NCBI GenBank assembly: GCA_963851085.1
Contig: CAWKNX010000002.1
Span: 1-64,000 of the forward strand
Length of the DNA stretch: 64,000 nucleotides
DNA from: DATFVJ01 sp963851085
GTDB taxonomy: Bacteria > Actinomycetota > Actinomycetes > Streptosporangiales > Streptosporangiaceae
Reading direction: 5' to 3'
Below, in pieces: positions 1-13,871 of this stretch (position 1 is its first letter; every line of letters starts with the position of its first letter). Position numbers and translations under genes: made by a program. The notes beneath the pieces were generated by a model. It did not search any database, was not told the DNA's origin, and worked only from the letters and a program-made list of their open reading frames with translations.

Positions 1-482
1 TGGTGCCTGAACTGCTTTGTGATGACACCATCCAGATTCGCGCTAAGGCCGGACGCGCCCAGATCGGGCGGATGCCTAAGATCGGCGCGCCGTTGCCGGT
101 GGCAAGCTAAGTTTGGGCGGGTCGTGGTGCAAAGGGGCGCCTTACAAGTACCGGACCAAGCCCGGCGCAACGGTTCCCACGGCGAGCGCGCCGGCGGGAC
201 AAATGTCACCAAGCAGGGTCAGGAGCCGTGGACCTGGCGCTCGCCGCACCGATCACGGGCATCCGCCGCTGGGACGAGGCGCCCTGGGACGAGGCGCCTG
301 CCGAGACGAAGTTTGACATTACTCTTGACTAACACCAAATTTATGTAGCACATTGGAGAAGTATGGGAACGAAGGCGGAGGAGTCCACGCACTGCAGCCG
401 CTGAACCGTGGGGTTCCGCCGCCTAACACCAAATTTATGTAGCACATTGTAGAGTATGGAGCCAAGGCGGAGGAGTCCACGC

Positions 483-2287
<1,805 letters not shown>

Positions 2288-2290
<3 letters not shown>

Positions 2291-3736
2291 CCTGTCCGTC
2301 AGCCGAAGCAACAAGCCAAGGCACAGGCGCAAGCAGCATTGATCTCACACACGGAGACAGGACATGAGGACGTTGATCTTGCCACTGACCGCAGGCTGCA
2401 AAAGGCCTGGAGTCCTGGCAGCCCAACTTCCTCACCTGGTGGCGTGAGCTTGGGCCAATGGTGTCTTCAAGCAGAACGAGATCTCTCTGCGCACCCGCGG
2501 TCGCCGTGGGGGGGGATGGGGGGGCGCATTTCGGTTACTGCCGCACGCCCAAGTACCGGTGGGGGACACTCCGCGCCCAGCCACGGCGAGCACGCGGGCG
2601 AGCCGGCTGGAAGGACATCCCCCGGCGCGGTAAGGCGTGGACCCGCCGTGCCTCGTGGTGATCCGAGGGCGGCCACCGAGCCCGCGTTGGTTGAGCAGCA
2701 GCGCCATCCTGGGTGGCACCGCGCGGAGCCTGTACGACCTGCGCAAAGTTGGCCTTCCAGGTCAACGTGGAGGAAGGCCGTCACCTGTGGGCGATGGTCT
2801 ACCTGCTGCACCGCTACCTCGGCCGCGACGGCCGCGACGAGGCGGAGATGCTACTGCGGCGCAACTCAGGCGAGTTGACCAGCCGCGGAGCCTCGGCGCG
2901 TTCAACGAGCAGACGCCCGACTGGCTCGCGTTCTTCATGTTCACCTACTTCACCGACAGGGACGGGAAATTCCAGCTCGGCACCCTGAAGGAGAGCGCGT
3001 TCGATCCGCTCGCCCGGACCTGCCAGTTCATGCTCAAGGAGGAAGCCCACCACATGTTCGTGGGCATCACCGGCCTCCAGCGGGTCGTCGAGCGGACGGC
3101 CGAGCTCATGCGGCGCCACGACACCGAGGACATCTGGCATTACGGCGGGATCCCGCTCGACATCATCCAGCGCTATCTCAACTTCCACTTTTCCGTGTCG
3201 ATGGACCTGTTCGGCTCGGAGGTGAGCACGAACGCCGCCAACTACTTCACGGCGGGCCTCAAGGGCCGCTGGATGGAAACCAGGCGCACGGACGATCACC
3301 GGCTGCTCGATCAGGTGACCGGCATCAGCCGGGTCCGCGACGGGAGTCTGGTTACCGACGAGGTCCCCGCGCTTTCCGCGCTCAACCTCGACCTGCGCAG
3401 GGAGTACGTCGCGGACTGCGCGACCGGCGTAAAGCGGTGGAACCGCGAGCTGGCCGACGCCGGCCGCCGCACCGGCTGTTCCTGCCGCACGAGGGCTTCA
3501 ACCGCCAGGTCGGCGGTTACGCGGGCGCGCACATCACCCCGACGGGTGAACTTGTCGACGAGGCGGCGTGGGAGCGGCGCCGTGACGCGTGGCTGCCCTC
3601 GGCGGTGGACAGGCTCCGCGTCGGGGAACTCATGCGGCCGGTATACGAGCCGGGCAAGTTCGCGGGCTGGATCGCGCCACCGTCGACCGGCATCAACGGC
3701 GCCCCGCCAGACTTCGAATACGTCCGGGTCGACTAG
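2288..3736 (+). pseudogene. Degraded inverted copy of boxB
   Basis: Left-arm counterpart of boxB (10582-12045), ending at the equivalent TAG at 3734-3736. The central part, about 2910-3460, keeps a long frame identical in protein to the intact copy, including the di-iron EEAHHMF motif. The 5' part (2340-2900) has several frameshifts, and a further indel near 3465 moves the C-terminus into another frame. G-runs near 2508-2525 replace normal codons. The contrast between a perfect core and corrupted flanks inside one gene is unlike neutral decay. Confidence 0.85.
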
Positions 3737-4353
3737 CTCGCCCGCGCTACCGGGCTCGCCGCCCCGCTGAACTTATCCGCCCCACTGGCCTCATCCCGCC
3801 TCACCCGCCACCGCCAAGGTGCGCCCTTTTCCATGCACAGCCCCGCATATCGCCACGGCCGTCAATAGGTACCATTGCTCCGCTGGCGGCGTTTCATGAT
3901 CGCGGTAACTTTTCCGCGCATATCGCCGAAAACTTACCGCGATCATGAAAGCCCGGCGCTGCCCGCCGCTGTCCATTCCCTGGAATCGTGATCCATGCCT
4001 GTTGGGCGTCGGAATGGCGCGCCATGCACCACGGAATCTCGCGCGGCCAGGCCAGGCCGCTGCGGGGAAAACGCGCGCTCCCCGCTCCGGGTGCCAGCCG
4101 CCGCCTGGCACCGGTTTTGGAGGCTGGAACTGGGCTCATCTGCCAAATCTCTAGGTTTGGCGGCGCCACTGGGACGTGCTGGGGCTGGGCCTTAGCTAAA
4201 ACGCCCGGTCGCCCACACGCCCGCAGCGCCGCCGTCTCCGTCCCTGCGCAGCGGACACTAAAAAAAAAACGCAGCATCATCAGGTAACCGGTTGGCCCGT
4301 CGCCCACCGACGCTCACTGTTCGGCGCGAACCGTCCGCACGCTGCACCACCCT

Positions 4354-4690
4354 CATGCCGCACTCAGCCCACAGCACCGCCGCACCGCCCCATGCCGAAT
4401 CGGTCCCCAAGTCCCGTGATGATCGCCAGCCAGGTCACGCTGCTGCGTCTCACTCACTGGCTGGCCACTACCTACTACCTGCTGTGGGCGCACTGCGCAG
4501 CCATCCTGCTGACGCGCCCACAGCCTCAGTGAACACCCCGCCCTGATCTGACGCACCGCACATGACGCCAGCTCTGGCGCGATCAGCTCCACCTCACTCC
4601 AGCCGCGCACAGCAGTCCCCGGCCACCGCCCGCACGTAGCCCGCATGGCTGGACCCCGCCGTGGCGCTGCCGGGAACCCGACTGCAGAGT
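4354..4690 (-). pseudogene. Degraded copy of the 9600-9965 ATPase-fold protein
   Basis: The inverted counterpart of the small histidine-kinase-type ATPase-fold gene at 9600-9965. Fragments such as the codons for DEVELIAPELASCAVRQ survive in one frame near 4560-4620, but indels break the rest. Approximate limits come from aligning the stop (TCA at 4354) and the start region of the right-arm gene. Confidence 0.6.
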
Positions 4691-4731
4691 TTACTACTGC
4701 CAGCCGACGTCACAGCCGGCCGTTGGCAAGC

Positions 4732-4986
4732 TCACCGCCTCACCGCCCACGGCCCGCAGCACCCGGACGACCTCCGCCGCCGACGCGACATCGGTGACCG
4801 CCCGCTATCCGTTCGGCCCACCCGAACCACAGAAGAAAGCTGTCGCCGCCTAGCGGTTAGACCGCGTGGCGGTTTCGCACACTCAGTGGGCGCCTGCCTT
4901 GGTACCGCGACAAGTTGCGTCTCATAGTCACCGCCGTTTACCTCGGCGGCGGGCTCCAGGTCTGCCGGGTCGTCCCATTCAGCCAT
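4732..4986 (-). pseudogene. Degraded copy of the 9267-9536 small acidic gene
   Basis: Inverted counterpart of the intact 89-aa gene at 9267-9536. The MAEWDDPADLE start is still readable at 4954-4986, but later indels disrupt the frame (roughly 4790-4930). The stop equivalent is the TCA at 4732-4734. Confidence 0.65.
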
Positions 4987-5195
4987 CGCATGCCGCTCCC
5001 GCGTCGCTCCGGGTGTGGATCGTTTCGACATTGCCGTCTCGCGCGGCCTGGTGCGCTCCCGGCGGGAGGGCACCGTGTCCGGCCGTTCACGCCTGCCCTG
5101 CAGCCAGCCGCCTGCGCCGACTGCGTAACCGGATGACGACTGGCCCCCTGCGTCAGAGGAATTTCCGCCTCTGCATGGTGGCTTACCCTATGGTT

Positions 5196-5803
5196 ATGCA
5201 CAATTACCCCACGCTGCTGCTGGAAATCCGGCCAGACATTGCCTCGGCGCTGGCATCGTGTGACGTACCTGCCCGCACGCGATCTGGCTGGCGCAGGGGT
5301 GGACCCAAAACGAGCTGGGCGGCTGGTGCTCGGCTACTCGGACGTGGGCCTCGCGGGGTGCTGCGCGGCGAGCAGGCTCCTTACCATCGACCCAGCAGAC
5401 GCGAGGTCGCGCGCGCCTCGCGTTCAACCGTGCACACGCCCCGTGCGGTTTGGTGGAGCGCGGACGACCACGAAAAGGTGAGAGTTCGGCAAGTGGCCGC
5501 GCGCCCTCCGGCGCCGCGACGGTGGCTCGGCAGGGCCGCAGCCGGACGCTGACCATCAGGGGTGCCTACCGGCGGCTGGAGGCGATGCACCTGAGCTGCG
5601 CAGCCCGGCTGAGGCCGACATCGGCGGAATCCAGTCGCCTCGCATCCCAAGCCCTCTCCGCCACCGGCCGCACCCACGCGTCAGAACGCGTCATCTCCTC
5701 GCCAAAGCCCGCGAGGACCTCCGCCGCGCCTGCACCGCCCAGCTGGCTGTGCGCCCCGGCTCTGCGCGCCTTCGACCACAGCTACGCGAGGCAATGCCCG
5801 GTC
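5196..5803 (+). pseudogene. Degraded copy of the XRE regulator gene
   Basis: Inverted counterpart of the XRE regulator at 8417-9057. The ATG is at 5196, and RPDIASALASCDVPA is readable before indels begin near 5275. Around 5608-5620 this copy reads one base more (gaggccgacatc) than the right arm (gaggcgacatc). That restores the frame expected for the protein, so here the damaged copy informs the intact one. Confidence 0.6.
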
Positions 5804-6270
5804 GCTACGATCGCCTGCACCGGGCACCGCGGCCTGCCCGGACCAACACAGTGGCTCATCGACACCGCGCGGCCATCCGCGACGACCTTTCCCACCACAC
5901 CCCCCTGGCCTGGTCGGCCTGTCCTGCCTCGCCGACTGTGCTCTCACCGAGATCTTCGCGCGGGCCGTCCTGGCACGGTGAAGCTCGAAAGTGATCGTGC
6001 CCGCGCGCCGCTACCGCGAATCTCAGCTACCGCAGCGGCACCGACACGCATATCGCGCAGGCCGCAGCAGTACACCCGTTCCCCTTCACCGACTCCACCG
6101 CCAACGTGCACATGCGCGCTAGCGTGCGCATGCTCGACCTCGCCGACGAACTCCTCGCCGTCTGGGACAAACCAGCACGAGGCTACGGTGGAACCGCCGA
6201 CGTGATCGATGCCGCCGGCAAGCGCCACCACGTTGATGTCCTCTGGCCACCCCGCGCCGCCAAGGAGCCC
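5801..6270 (+). pseudogene. Degraded copy of the SLOG-like gene
   Basis: Inverted counterpart of the gene at 7941-8420. The peptides VDVLWPPRAA, MHMRASVRMLDLADELLAVWD and RLHRAPRPA occur in different frames between 5810 and 6270, so the frame is broken several times. Confidence 0.55.
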
Positions 6271-6309
6271 TGCCCGAGTTGGCGGCACCCGATCATGGGA
6301 TGTCGCTGT

Positions 6310-6545
6310 GGGGGTCTCGCGACAGTACGATGCTGGTGTGGGCTACTGGACTATTCGGCGTGACTTCTCCCGCCAGCTCAACGATGCCGCGCTGGAGCCT
6401 GACGATCCGAGTGCACGTGTGCGCATCTACGACGCACGAGCTGCATCTCTGCGGACGACCCCGTGCCTCCTGTGGAGGCCGCACTCAAATGCTGGGGGTC
6501 GGCACGAGTCGTTCGGGATCTTGTTCTAGTTCCAGCGGGCGAGGT
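6310..6545 (+). pseudogene. Copy of the truncated ATPase 5' fragment
   Basis: Inverted counterpart of the ATPase N-terminal fragment at 7684-7890. The shared stretch begins near the gacagtacgatgctgg at 6320 and runs to about 6530. It is already a fragment in the right arm, with further substitutions here. Confidence 0.4.
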
Positions 6546-6565
6546 AGGCGCCGCAGCGCCTGGGG

Positions 6566-6985
6566 TTAGTTGGTGAAGAGCCGCCGCCGCTTTGCGGGTC
6601 GGTGACCGCGCGCTGTGTTACCGACACGGTCCCGGCGCGGGCGGAAGGCGAGCCGATGTCCTCGCGGCCCTGGACCGTGCCGCACGATCAGCAGGTCGTT
6701 TGGCAGCAGCCGGACCGTGAGGCCGAGTCCTATTCTCGCTGCACCGTCCACGCCTCGTGCCCTGACCAGTCGGCTCGCGGAACACGACCGTGCCGCCGAC
6801 GCTCGTGCGGGCGCTGAGCAGGAGATGTCCAGGCACGTACGGCGGCGTGCGGAGCGGCGGCTGCCGGAAGCAACGTAGGCGCTGGTCACCGTGAGCGATG
6901 GGGCTGCCGCGGCACCGTGCGGTGCTGCGCGGCTGCATGTCAGCGCGCACGCCGGCGCATGGCGGCGCGGCCGCTTCATCCATCC
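6566..6985 (-). pseudogene. Degraded copy of the PCuAC copper lipoprotein gene
   Basis: Inverted counterpart of the gene at 7159-7647, lying next to the centre of the palindrome. The core SARTSVGGTVVFREPTGQGT is readable in one frame (about 6765-6835), but both ends are frameshifted and about 70 bases are missing relative to the right arm. Confidence 0.65.
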
Positions 6986-7158
6986 CCTCCGGGTGAGGAT
7001 TCCGACACCCTCCTTCCCGATGCTCTCATGCGGGCGGCCGGCCCCCTCAGCCAGGGGTCGCCCTGCCGCCGCGGTGGCCACGCCGCTGCGGCAGGCCGCC
7101 GCCCGCATGAGAGCATCGGGAAGAGGAGTATCGGGATGACCGCAACGACCGGAGGGCG

Positions 7159-7647
7159 ATGATGAAGCGGCCGCGCCGCCATCGGCGGGCGATCGCGGGC
7201 GCCCTCGCCGCGTGCGCGCTGACCGTGGCCGCAGGCGGCTGCACCGCACGGGTCGCGGCAGCCCCGTCGCTCACGGTGACCAGCGCCTACGTTCCGCTTC
7301 CGGTAGCCGCCGCTCCGCACACCACCGTCGCGTACCTGGACATCCGCAACGACGGCGCGCCCGACCGCCTGCTCAGCGCCCGCACGAGCGTCGGCGGCAC
7401 GGTCGTGTTCCGCGAGCCGACTGGTCAGGGCACGACGATGAAGACGGTGCAGACGATCAGAATTCCCACGGCCTCCACGGTCCGGCTGCTCCCGAACGAC
7501 GCGCACCTGCTGATCATCGGCGCGGGCCACCTGCAGGGCGGCAAGGACATCACCATCCTGCTCACCTTCGCCCGCGCCGGGACCGTGTCGGTAACAGCGC
7601 AGGTCACCGACCCGCAAAGCGGCGGCGGCAGCTACTTCACCAACTGA
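7159..7647 (+). CDS. PCuAC-type copper chaperone lipoprotein
   Basis: A protein of about 162 aa with a basic start (MMKRPRRHRR), a hydrophobic signal segment and a lipobox (AAGGC) near residues 24-28, so it is predicted to be an exported lipoprotein. The mature part follows the PCu(A)C pattern of immunoglobulin-like periplasmic/extracellular Cu(I) chaperones: AYLDIRNDGAPDRL, TSVGGTVVF, IRIPTASTVRLLPN and a GGKDITILLTF C-terminal strand. The usual Met/His ligands of the family are mostly replaced: the HxM-like position reads TTMK and the final loop reads NDAHLL. Metal binding is therefore inferred from fold only. Two adjacent ATG codons (7159, 7162) are both possible starts. Confidence 0.75.
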   Translation: MMKRPRRHRRAIAGALAACALTVAAGGCTARVAAAPSLTVTSAYVPLPVAAAPHTTVAYLDIRNDGAPDRLLSARTSVGGTVVFREPTGQGTTMKTVQTIRIPTASTVRLLPNDAHLLIIGAGHLQGGKDITILLTFARAGTVSVTAQVTDPQSGGGSYFTN

Positions 7648-7683
7648 CCCCAGGCGCTGCGGCGCCTACCTCGCCCGCTGGAA

Positions 7684-7890
7684 CTAAACAAGATCCCGAA
7701 CGACTCCGTGCCGACCCCCAGCATTGAGTGCGGCCTCCACAGGAGGCACCGGGTCGTCCGCCGAGATCCGCTCGTCGTCGTAGATGCGCACGTACCTGGG
7801 ATCGTCAGGCTCCAGCGCGGCATCGTTGAGCTGGCGGAAGAAGTCACACCGAAACGTCCGGTCGCCCACGCCAGCATCGTACTGTCGCAA
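7684..7890 (-). pseudogene. 5' fragment of a P-loop ATPase gene
   Basis: The frame gives FRQLNDAALEPDDPRYVRIYDDERISADDPV followed by VEAALNAG. This resembles the N-terminus of actinobacterial AAA/P-loop ATPases, which start with a YVRIYDD..DPV segment before a GFRGSGKTTE Walker A. Here the Walker A is absent: after ALNAG the frame shifts and stops, and only SSSGRGRR-like residues follow in another frame. It looks like the stump of a deleted gene, perhaps once linked to the SLOG/XRE pair upstream. Assignment is by pattern only. Confidence 0.4.
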
Positions 7891-7940
7891 CCCCCCACAC
7901 GAACGTCCATGATCGGGTGCCGCCCAGTCTCAGGCAGGGC

Positions 7941-8420
7941 TCAGCCGTCTCTGGCGGCGCCGGGTGGCCAGAGGACGTGGACGGTCATCTGGCGCTTGCG
8001 GGCGGCATCGATCACGTCGGCGGTTCCACCGTAGCCTCGTGCTGGTTTGCCGTCCCAGACGGCGAGGAGTTCGTCGGCGAGGTCGAGCATGCGCTCGCTG
8101 GCGCGCATGTGCGCCTCGGCGGTGGAGTCGGTGAAGGGGAACGGGTGTACTGCTGCGGCCTGCGCGAGGAGGGTGTCGTATTCGGCGTGTGCCGCTGCGG
8201 GTAGCTCGTCGCGGTAGCGGCGCGCGGGCACGATCACTTCGAGCTTGCCGCCGGTGTCCAGGACGGCCCGCGCGAAGATCTGGTCGGCGCCGTCGGCGAG
8301 GCAGGACAGGCCGACCAGGCCCGGGGTGTGGTGGGAAAGGTGGTCGCGGATGGCGGTGTCGATGAGCCGCTGTGTTGGTCCGGGCAGGCCGCGGTGCCCG
8401 GTGCAGGCGATCCGGGTCAC
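7941..8420 (-). CDS. SLOG-like Rossmann-fold protein
   Basis: About 159 aa, GTG start at 8420 overlapping the stop of the upstream XRE gene (GTGA). The sequence begins TRIACTGHRGLP and continues with LVGLSCLADGADQIFARAVLD, LEVIVPARRYRDELP and LLAVWDGKPARGYGGTADV. These are the glycine-rich loops of the SLOG/DprA-like Rossmann fold, where GHRGL and GGTAD sit at the ligand pocket. SLOG proteins bind nucleotide-derived ligands, and many act in signalling or defence. The coupling to an XRE regulator suggests regulation by a small ligand, but the ligand is not knowable from this sequence. Confidence 0.7.
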   Translation of the reverse strand: MTRIACTGHRGLPGPTQRLIDTAIRDHLSHHTPGLVGLSCLADGADQIFARAVLDTGGKLEVIVPARRYRDELPAAAHAEYDTLLAQAAAVHPFPFTDSTAEAHMRASERMLDLADELLAVWDGKPARGYGGTADVIDAARKRQMTVHVLWPPGAARDG

Positions 8421-9057
8421 CGGGGCATTGCCTCGCGTAGCTGCTGGTCGAAGGCGCGCAGAGCGGCGGCCGGCTGGGCGGTGCAGGCGCGGCGGAATTG
8501 GCGGGCTTTGGCGATGACGCGTTCTGACGCGTGGGTGCGGCCGGTGGCGAGGGCTTGGGATGCGAGGGCGACTGATTCGCCGATGTCGCCTCGCCCCCGG
8601 CTGCGCCGGCCAGTTCGTGCGCCGGCGTGATCGCCTCCAGCCGCCGGTAGGCACCCGTGATCGCGGTCAGCGTCGGTGCGGTTATCTCATCCAGCCCCGC
8701 CCGTCGCGGCGCCGGGAGCGCGGCCAGGCCCGCCAGAGCCACCGCTTTGCCGAACTCTCGCCGTTTCGTCGGATTCTCCCTCCCTCCGCGCTCACCAAAC
8801 CGCACCAGGTGCAGCGGGACGCCGAGGCGCGCGCCGACCTCGCGTACCTGGTCAATGGTGAGGACCTGCTCGCCGCGCAGCACCCGCGAGGCCCACGTCT
8901 GCGAGTAGCCGAGCACGGCCGCCAGCTCGTTTTGGGTCCACCCCTGCGCCAGCCGGATCGCGTCCATCAGGGCAGGTACGTCACACGATGCCAGCGCCGA
9001 GGCAATGTCTGGCCGGGACCAGAATTCCGGCGGCAGCCTGGGGTGAGTCCCGTTCAT
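8417..9057 (-). pseudogene. XRE-family regulator with one apparent frameshift
   Basis: The ATG at 9057 begins MNGTHPRLPPEFWSRPDI. A helix-turn-helix follows at residues ~30-85 (LAQGWTQNELAAVLGYSQT and VLRGEQVLTIDQVREVGARL). After AHELAGAAGGE (near 8590) the open frame becomes Pro/Ser-rich nonsense. One base later the expected helical C-terminus appears (GESVALASQALATGRTHASE ... QQLREAMPR), ending at TGA 8417-8419, which overlaps the next gene's GTG. The inverted left-arm copy has the missing base, so the shift is probably a sequencing error in a functional gene. A TACCCT six bases before the ATG could be the -10 of a leaderless promoter. Confidence 0.7.
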
Positions 9058-9266
9058 GACCGTAGGGTAAGCCGCCATCCGGGATCGGGCGGAAATTCCT
9101 CTGACGCAGGGGGCCAGTCGTCATCCGGTTACGCCATCGCGCAGCCGGCTGGCTGGGGCAAGCATGAACGGCCAGGACAGCGGTCCGTATCCGGCCGGAA
9201 GACGCCCGGCCGCGCGAGACGGCAATGTCGAAACGATCCACACCCGGAGCGACGCGGGAGCATGCG

Positions 9267-9536
9267 ATGGCTGAATGGGACGACCCGGCAGACCTGGAGA
9301 GGCTCGCCGCCGAGGTAAACGGCGGTGACTATGAGACGCGACTTGTCGCGTCCCAAGGCAGGCGCCCGTACCTGCATGTGCGAAACCGCCACGCGGGTGT
9401 GCTGACCGAGAACATCTACTGCGGTGACGGTTTCTTCTGGTTCGGGTGGGCCGAACGGATAGCGGCGGTCACCGATGTCGCGTCGGCGGCGGAGATCATC
9501 ATGCGGGTGCTGCGGGCCGTGGGTTCCGGGCGGTGA
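9267..9536 (+). CDS. Small acidic protein of unknown function
   Basis: 89 aa, with an ATG at 9267 and GGGAG seven bases upstream. It begins MAEWDDPADLERLAAEVNGG and contains PYLHVRNRHAGVL, then an aromatic YCGDGFFWFGWAERI stretch typical of small actinobacterial proteins encoded beside histidine-kinase-like ATPases. It is divergent from the XRE gene (210 bp apart) and 63 bp upstream of the ATPase-fold gene, so it is probably co-transcribed with the latter. No function assigned. Confidence 0.65.
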   Translation: MAEWDDPADLERLAAEVNGGDYETRLVASQGRRPYLHVRNRHAGVLTENIYCGDGFFWFGWAERIAAVTDVASAAEIIMRVLRAVGSGR

Positions 9537-9599
9537 GCACATCGCTGGGTGAGCCCTTGCCGAGCGGCCGGCTGTGACGGATCGGCTGGCGGGGATGAG

Positions 9600-9965
9600 G
9601 TGGACTACCGCGCGGTGTTCCCGGCGGCGCCGGCAGCGGTGCCGGCCGTGCGGGGCTACGTGCGGGCGGTGGCCGGGGACTGCTGTGCGCGGCTGGATGA
9701 GGTGGAGCTGATCGCGTCAGAGCTGGCGTCATGTGCGGTGCGTCAGACGCCGGGCGGGGTGTTCACTGTGAGGGTATGGCGTGAGCAGGGATGGCTGCGG
9801 GTGGAGGTCGCCACGGCGGGTAGTGGGTGGTGGCCGGCCGGTGAAGGTGAGGACGCAGCGGCGTATGGGTATGGGCTGGCGATCGTCGCGGGACTTGGGG
9901 ACCGATTCGGGCATGACAGCTTGGCAGGCGGTGCGGCGGTGCTGTGGGCTGAGGTGCGGGCATGA
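9600..9965 (+). CDS. Histidine-kinase-like ATPase-fold protein (RsbW type)
   Basis: About 121 aa from the GTG at 9600, preceded by GGGGATGAG. The sequence FPAAPAAVPAVRGYVRAVAG, then LDEVELIASELASCAVRQ and a C-terminal YGYGLAIVAGLGDRFGHD, matches the layout of short GHKL ATPases of the anti-sigma/RsbW class. The N-box, usually ELVxNAxxH, is degenerate here (ELASCAVRQ, Asn replaced by Ser-Cys), and the G1 box DxGxG is poorly kept (GSGWWP). ATP binding is therefore doubtful. It could act as a protein-binding relic or regulator. Confidence 0.65.
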   Translation: MDYRAVFPAAPAAVPAVRGYVRAVAGDCCARLDEVELIASELASCAVRQTPGGVFTVRVWREQGWLRVEVATAGSGWWPAGEGEDAAAYGYGLAIVAGLGDRFGHDSLAGGAAVLWAEVRA

Positions 9966-10368
9966 GGGTGGTGCAGCGTGCAGACGGCTCACACCGACGG
10001 TGAGCGTGGTGGAGACGGGCCAACCGGTTACCTGATGATCTGCCCAGCTGCGTCGCCCGCAATGTCCGCTCGCAGGGACGGAGACGGCGGCGCTGCGGGC
10101 GTGTGGGTGACCGGGCGTTCGGGCTTAGGCCCGGCGCCCGCACGTCCCAGTGGCGCCGCCAAACCTGGTCGTTTCGCAGCTAAGCCAAGTGCCACCTCCA
10201 AAACCGGTGCCACGCGGCGGCTGGCACCCCGGAGCGGGAGCGCGCGTTCCCCCCGCAGCGGCCTGGCCTGGCCGCGCGAGTTCCCGTGGTGCATGGCGCG
10301 CCATTCCGGCGCCCAACAGGCCGTCGATCACGATTCAGGAAATGGACAGCGGCGGGCAGCGCCGAGCT

Positions 10369-10427
10369 TTCATGATCGCGGTAAGTTTTCGGCGATATGC
10401 GCGGAAAAGTTACCGCGATCATGAAAC
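10369..10427. terminator. Long hairpin downstream of boxB
   Basis: An inverted repeat of about 59 bases: the arm TTTCATGATCGCGGTAA is mirrored after a gcgatatgc centre, and even the flanking ttttc segments pair. It lies about 155 bp beyond the boxB stop, between boxB and the convergent 9600-9965 gene, and has no T-run. A bidirectional terminator or a dispersed palindromic element are both possible. The copy in the left arm is at 3893-3950. Confidence 0.5.
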
Positions 10428-10581
10428 GCCGCCAGCGGAGCAATGGCACCTATTGACGGCCGTGGCGATATGCGGGGCTGTGCATGGAAAAGGGCGCACC
10501 TTGGCGGTGGCGGGTGAGGCGGGATGAGGCCAGTGGGGCGGATAAGTTCAGCGGGGCGGCGAGCCCGGTAGCGCGGGCGAG

Positions 10582-12041
10582 CTAGTCGACCCGGACGTAT
10601 TCGAAGTCTGGCGGGGCGCCGTTGATGCCGGTCGACGGTGGCGCGATCCAGCCCGCGAACTTGCCCGGCTCGTATACCGGCCGCATGAGTTCCCCGACGC
10701 GGAGCCTGTCCACCGCCGAGGGCAGCCACGCGTCACGGCGCCGCTCCCACGCCGCCTCGTCGACAAGTTCACCCGTCGGGGTGATGTGCGCGCCCGCGTA
10801 ACCGCCGACCTGGCGGTTGAAGCCCTCGTGCGGCAGGAACAGCCGGTGCGGCAGGCCGGCGTCGGACAGCTCGCGGTTCCACCGCTTGACGCCGGTCGCG
10901 CAGTCCGCGACGTACTCCCTGCGCAGGTCGAGGTTGAGCGCGGAAAGCGCGGGGACCTCGTCGGTGACCAGACTCCCGTCGCGGACCCGGCTGATGCCGG
11001 TCACCTGATCGAGCAGCCGGTGATCGTCCGTGCGCCTGGTTTCCATCCAGCGGCCCTTGAGGCCCGCCGTGAAGTAGTTGGCGGCGTTCGTGCTCACCTC
11101 CGAGCCGAACAGGTCCATCGACACGGAAAAGTGGAAGTTGAGATAGCGCTGGATGATGTCGAGCGGGATCCCGCCGTAATGCCAGATGTCCTCGGTGTCG
11201 TGGCGCCGCATGAGCTCGGCCGTCCGCTCGACGACCCGCTGGAGGCCGGTGATGCCCACGAACATGTGGTGGGCTTCCTCCTTGAGCATGAACTGGCAGG
11301 TCCGGGCGAGCGGATCGAACGCGCTCTCCTTCAGGGTGCCGAGCTGGAATTTCCCGTCCCTGTCGGTGAAGTAGGTGAACATGAAGAACGCGAGCCAGTC
11401 GGGCGTCTGCTCGTTGAACGCGCCGAGGATCCGCGGCTGGTCAACGTCGCCTGAGTTGCGCCGCAGTAGCATCTCCGCCTCGTCGCGGCCGTCGCGGCCG
11501 AGGTAGCGGTGCAGCAGGTAGACCATCGCCCACAGGTGACGGCCTTCCTCCACGTTGACCTGGAACAGGTTGCGCAGGTCGTACAGGCTCGGCGCGGTGC
11601 GGCCCAGGTGGCGCTGCTGCTCGACCGACGCGGGCTCGGTGTCACCCTGGATCACCACGAGGCGCCGCAGGTCGCCGCGGTACTCACCGGGGATGTCCTG
11701 CCAGACCGGCTCGCCCGCGTGCTCGCCGTGGCTGATCACGCGCGCGGGGTCGCGCTCGGCGAGGAAGATGCCCCACCGGTACTCGGGCATGCGGCAGTAA
11801 CCGAAATGCGCCCACCCGTCGCGGCCCACGGCGACCGCGGTGCGCAGATAGATCTCGTTCTGCTTGAACACCGTCGGCCCAAGCTCACGCCACCAGGTGA
11901 GGAAGTTGGGCTGCCAGGACTCCAGGGCCCGCTGCAGCCTGCGGTCAGTGGCAAGATCAACGTTGTTCGGGATCTTCTCCGTGTAGTCGATGCTGCTTGC
12001 GCCTGTGCCTTGGCTTGTTGGCGTTCGGCTGACGGACACGG

Positions 12042-12045
<4 letters not shown>
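10582..12045 (-). CDS. boxB: Benzoyl-CoA 2,3-epoxidase subunit B (BoxB)
   Basis: About 487 aa, the usual size for BoxB, which forms the di-iron oxygenase of the aerobic hybrid benzoate pathway and converts benzoyl-CoA to its 2,3-epoxide with electrons from BoxA. Two carboxylate/His pairs typical of the di-iron site are visible: VEEGRHLWAM near residue 183 and KEEAHHMFVG near 275. Other family blocks are NEQTPDWLAFFMFTYFTDRD and GGIPLDIIQRYLNFHF. The GTG start at 12045 overlaps the boxC stop (GTGTGA), so translation is coupled. An upstream in-frame start at 12147 would lie inside boxC and is rejected. No boxA reductase is seen nearby. Confidence 0.95.
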
Positions 12046-13871
<1,826 letters not shown>

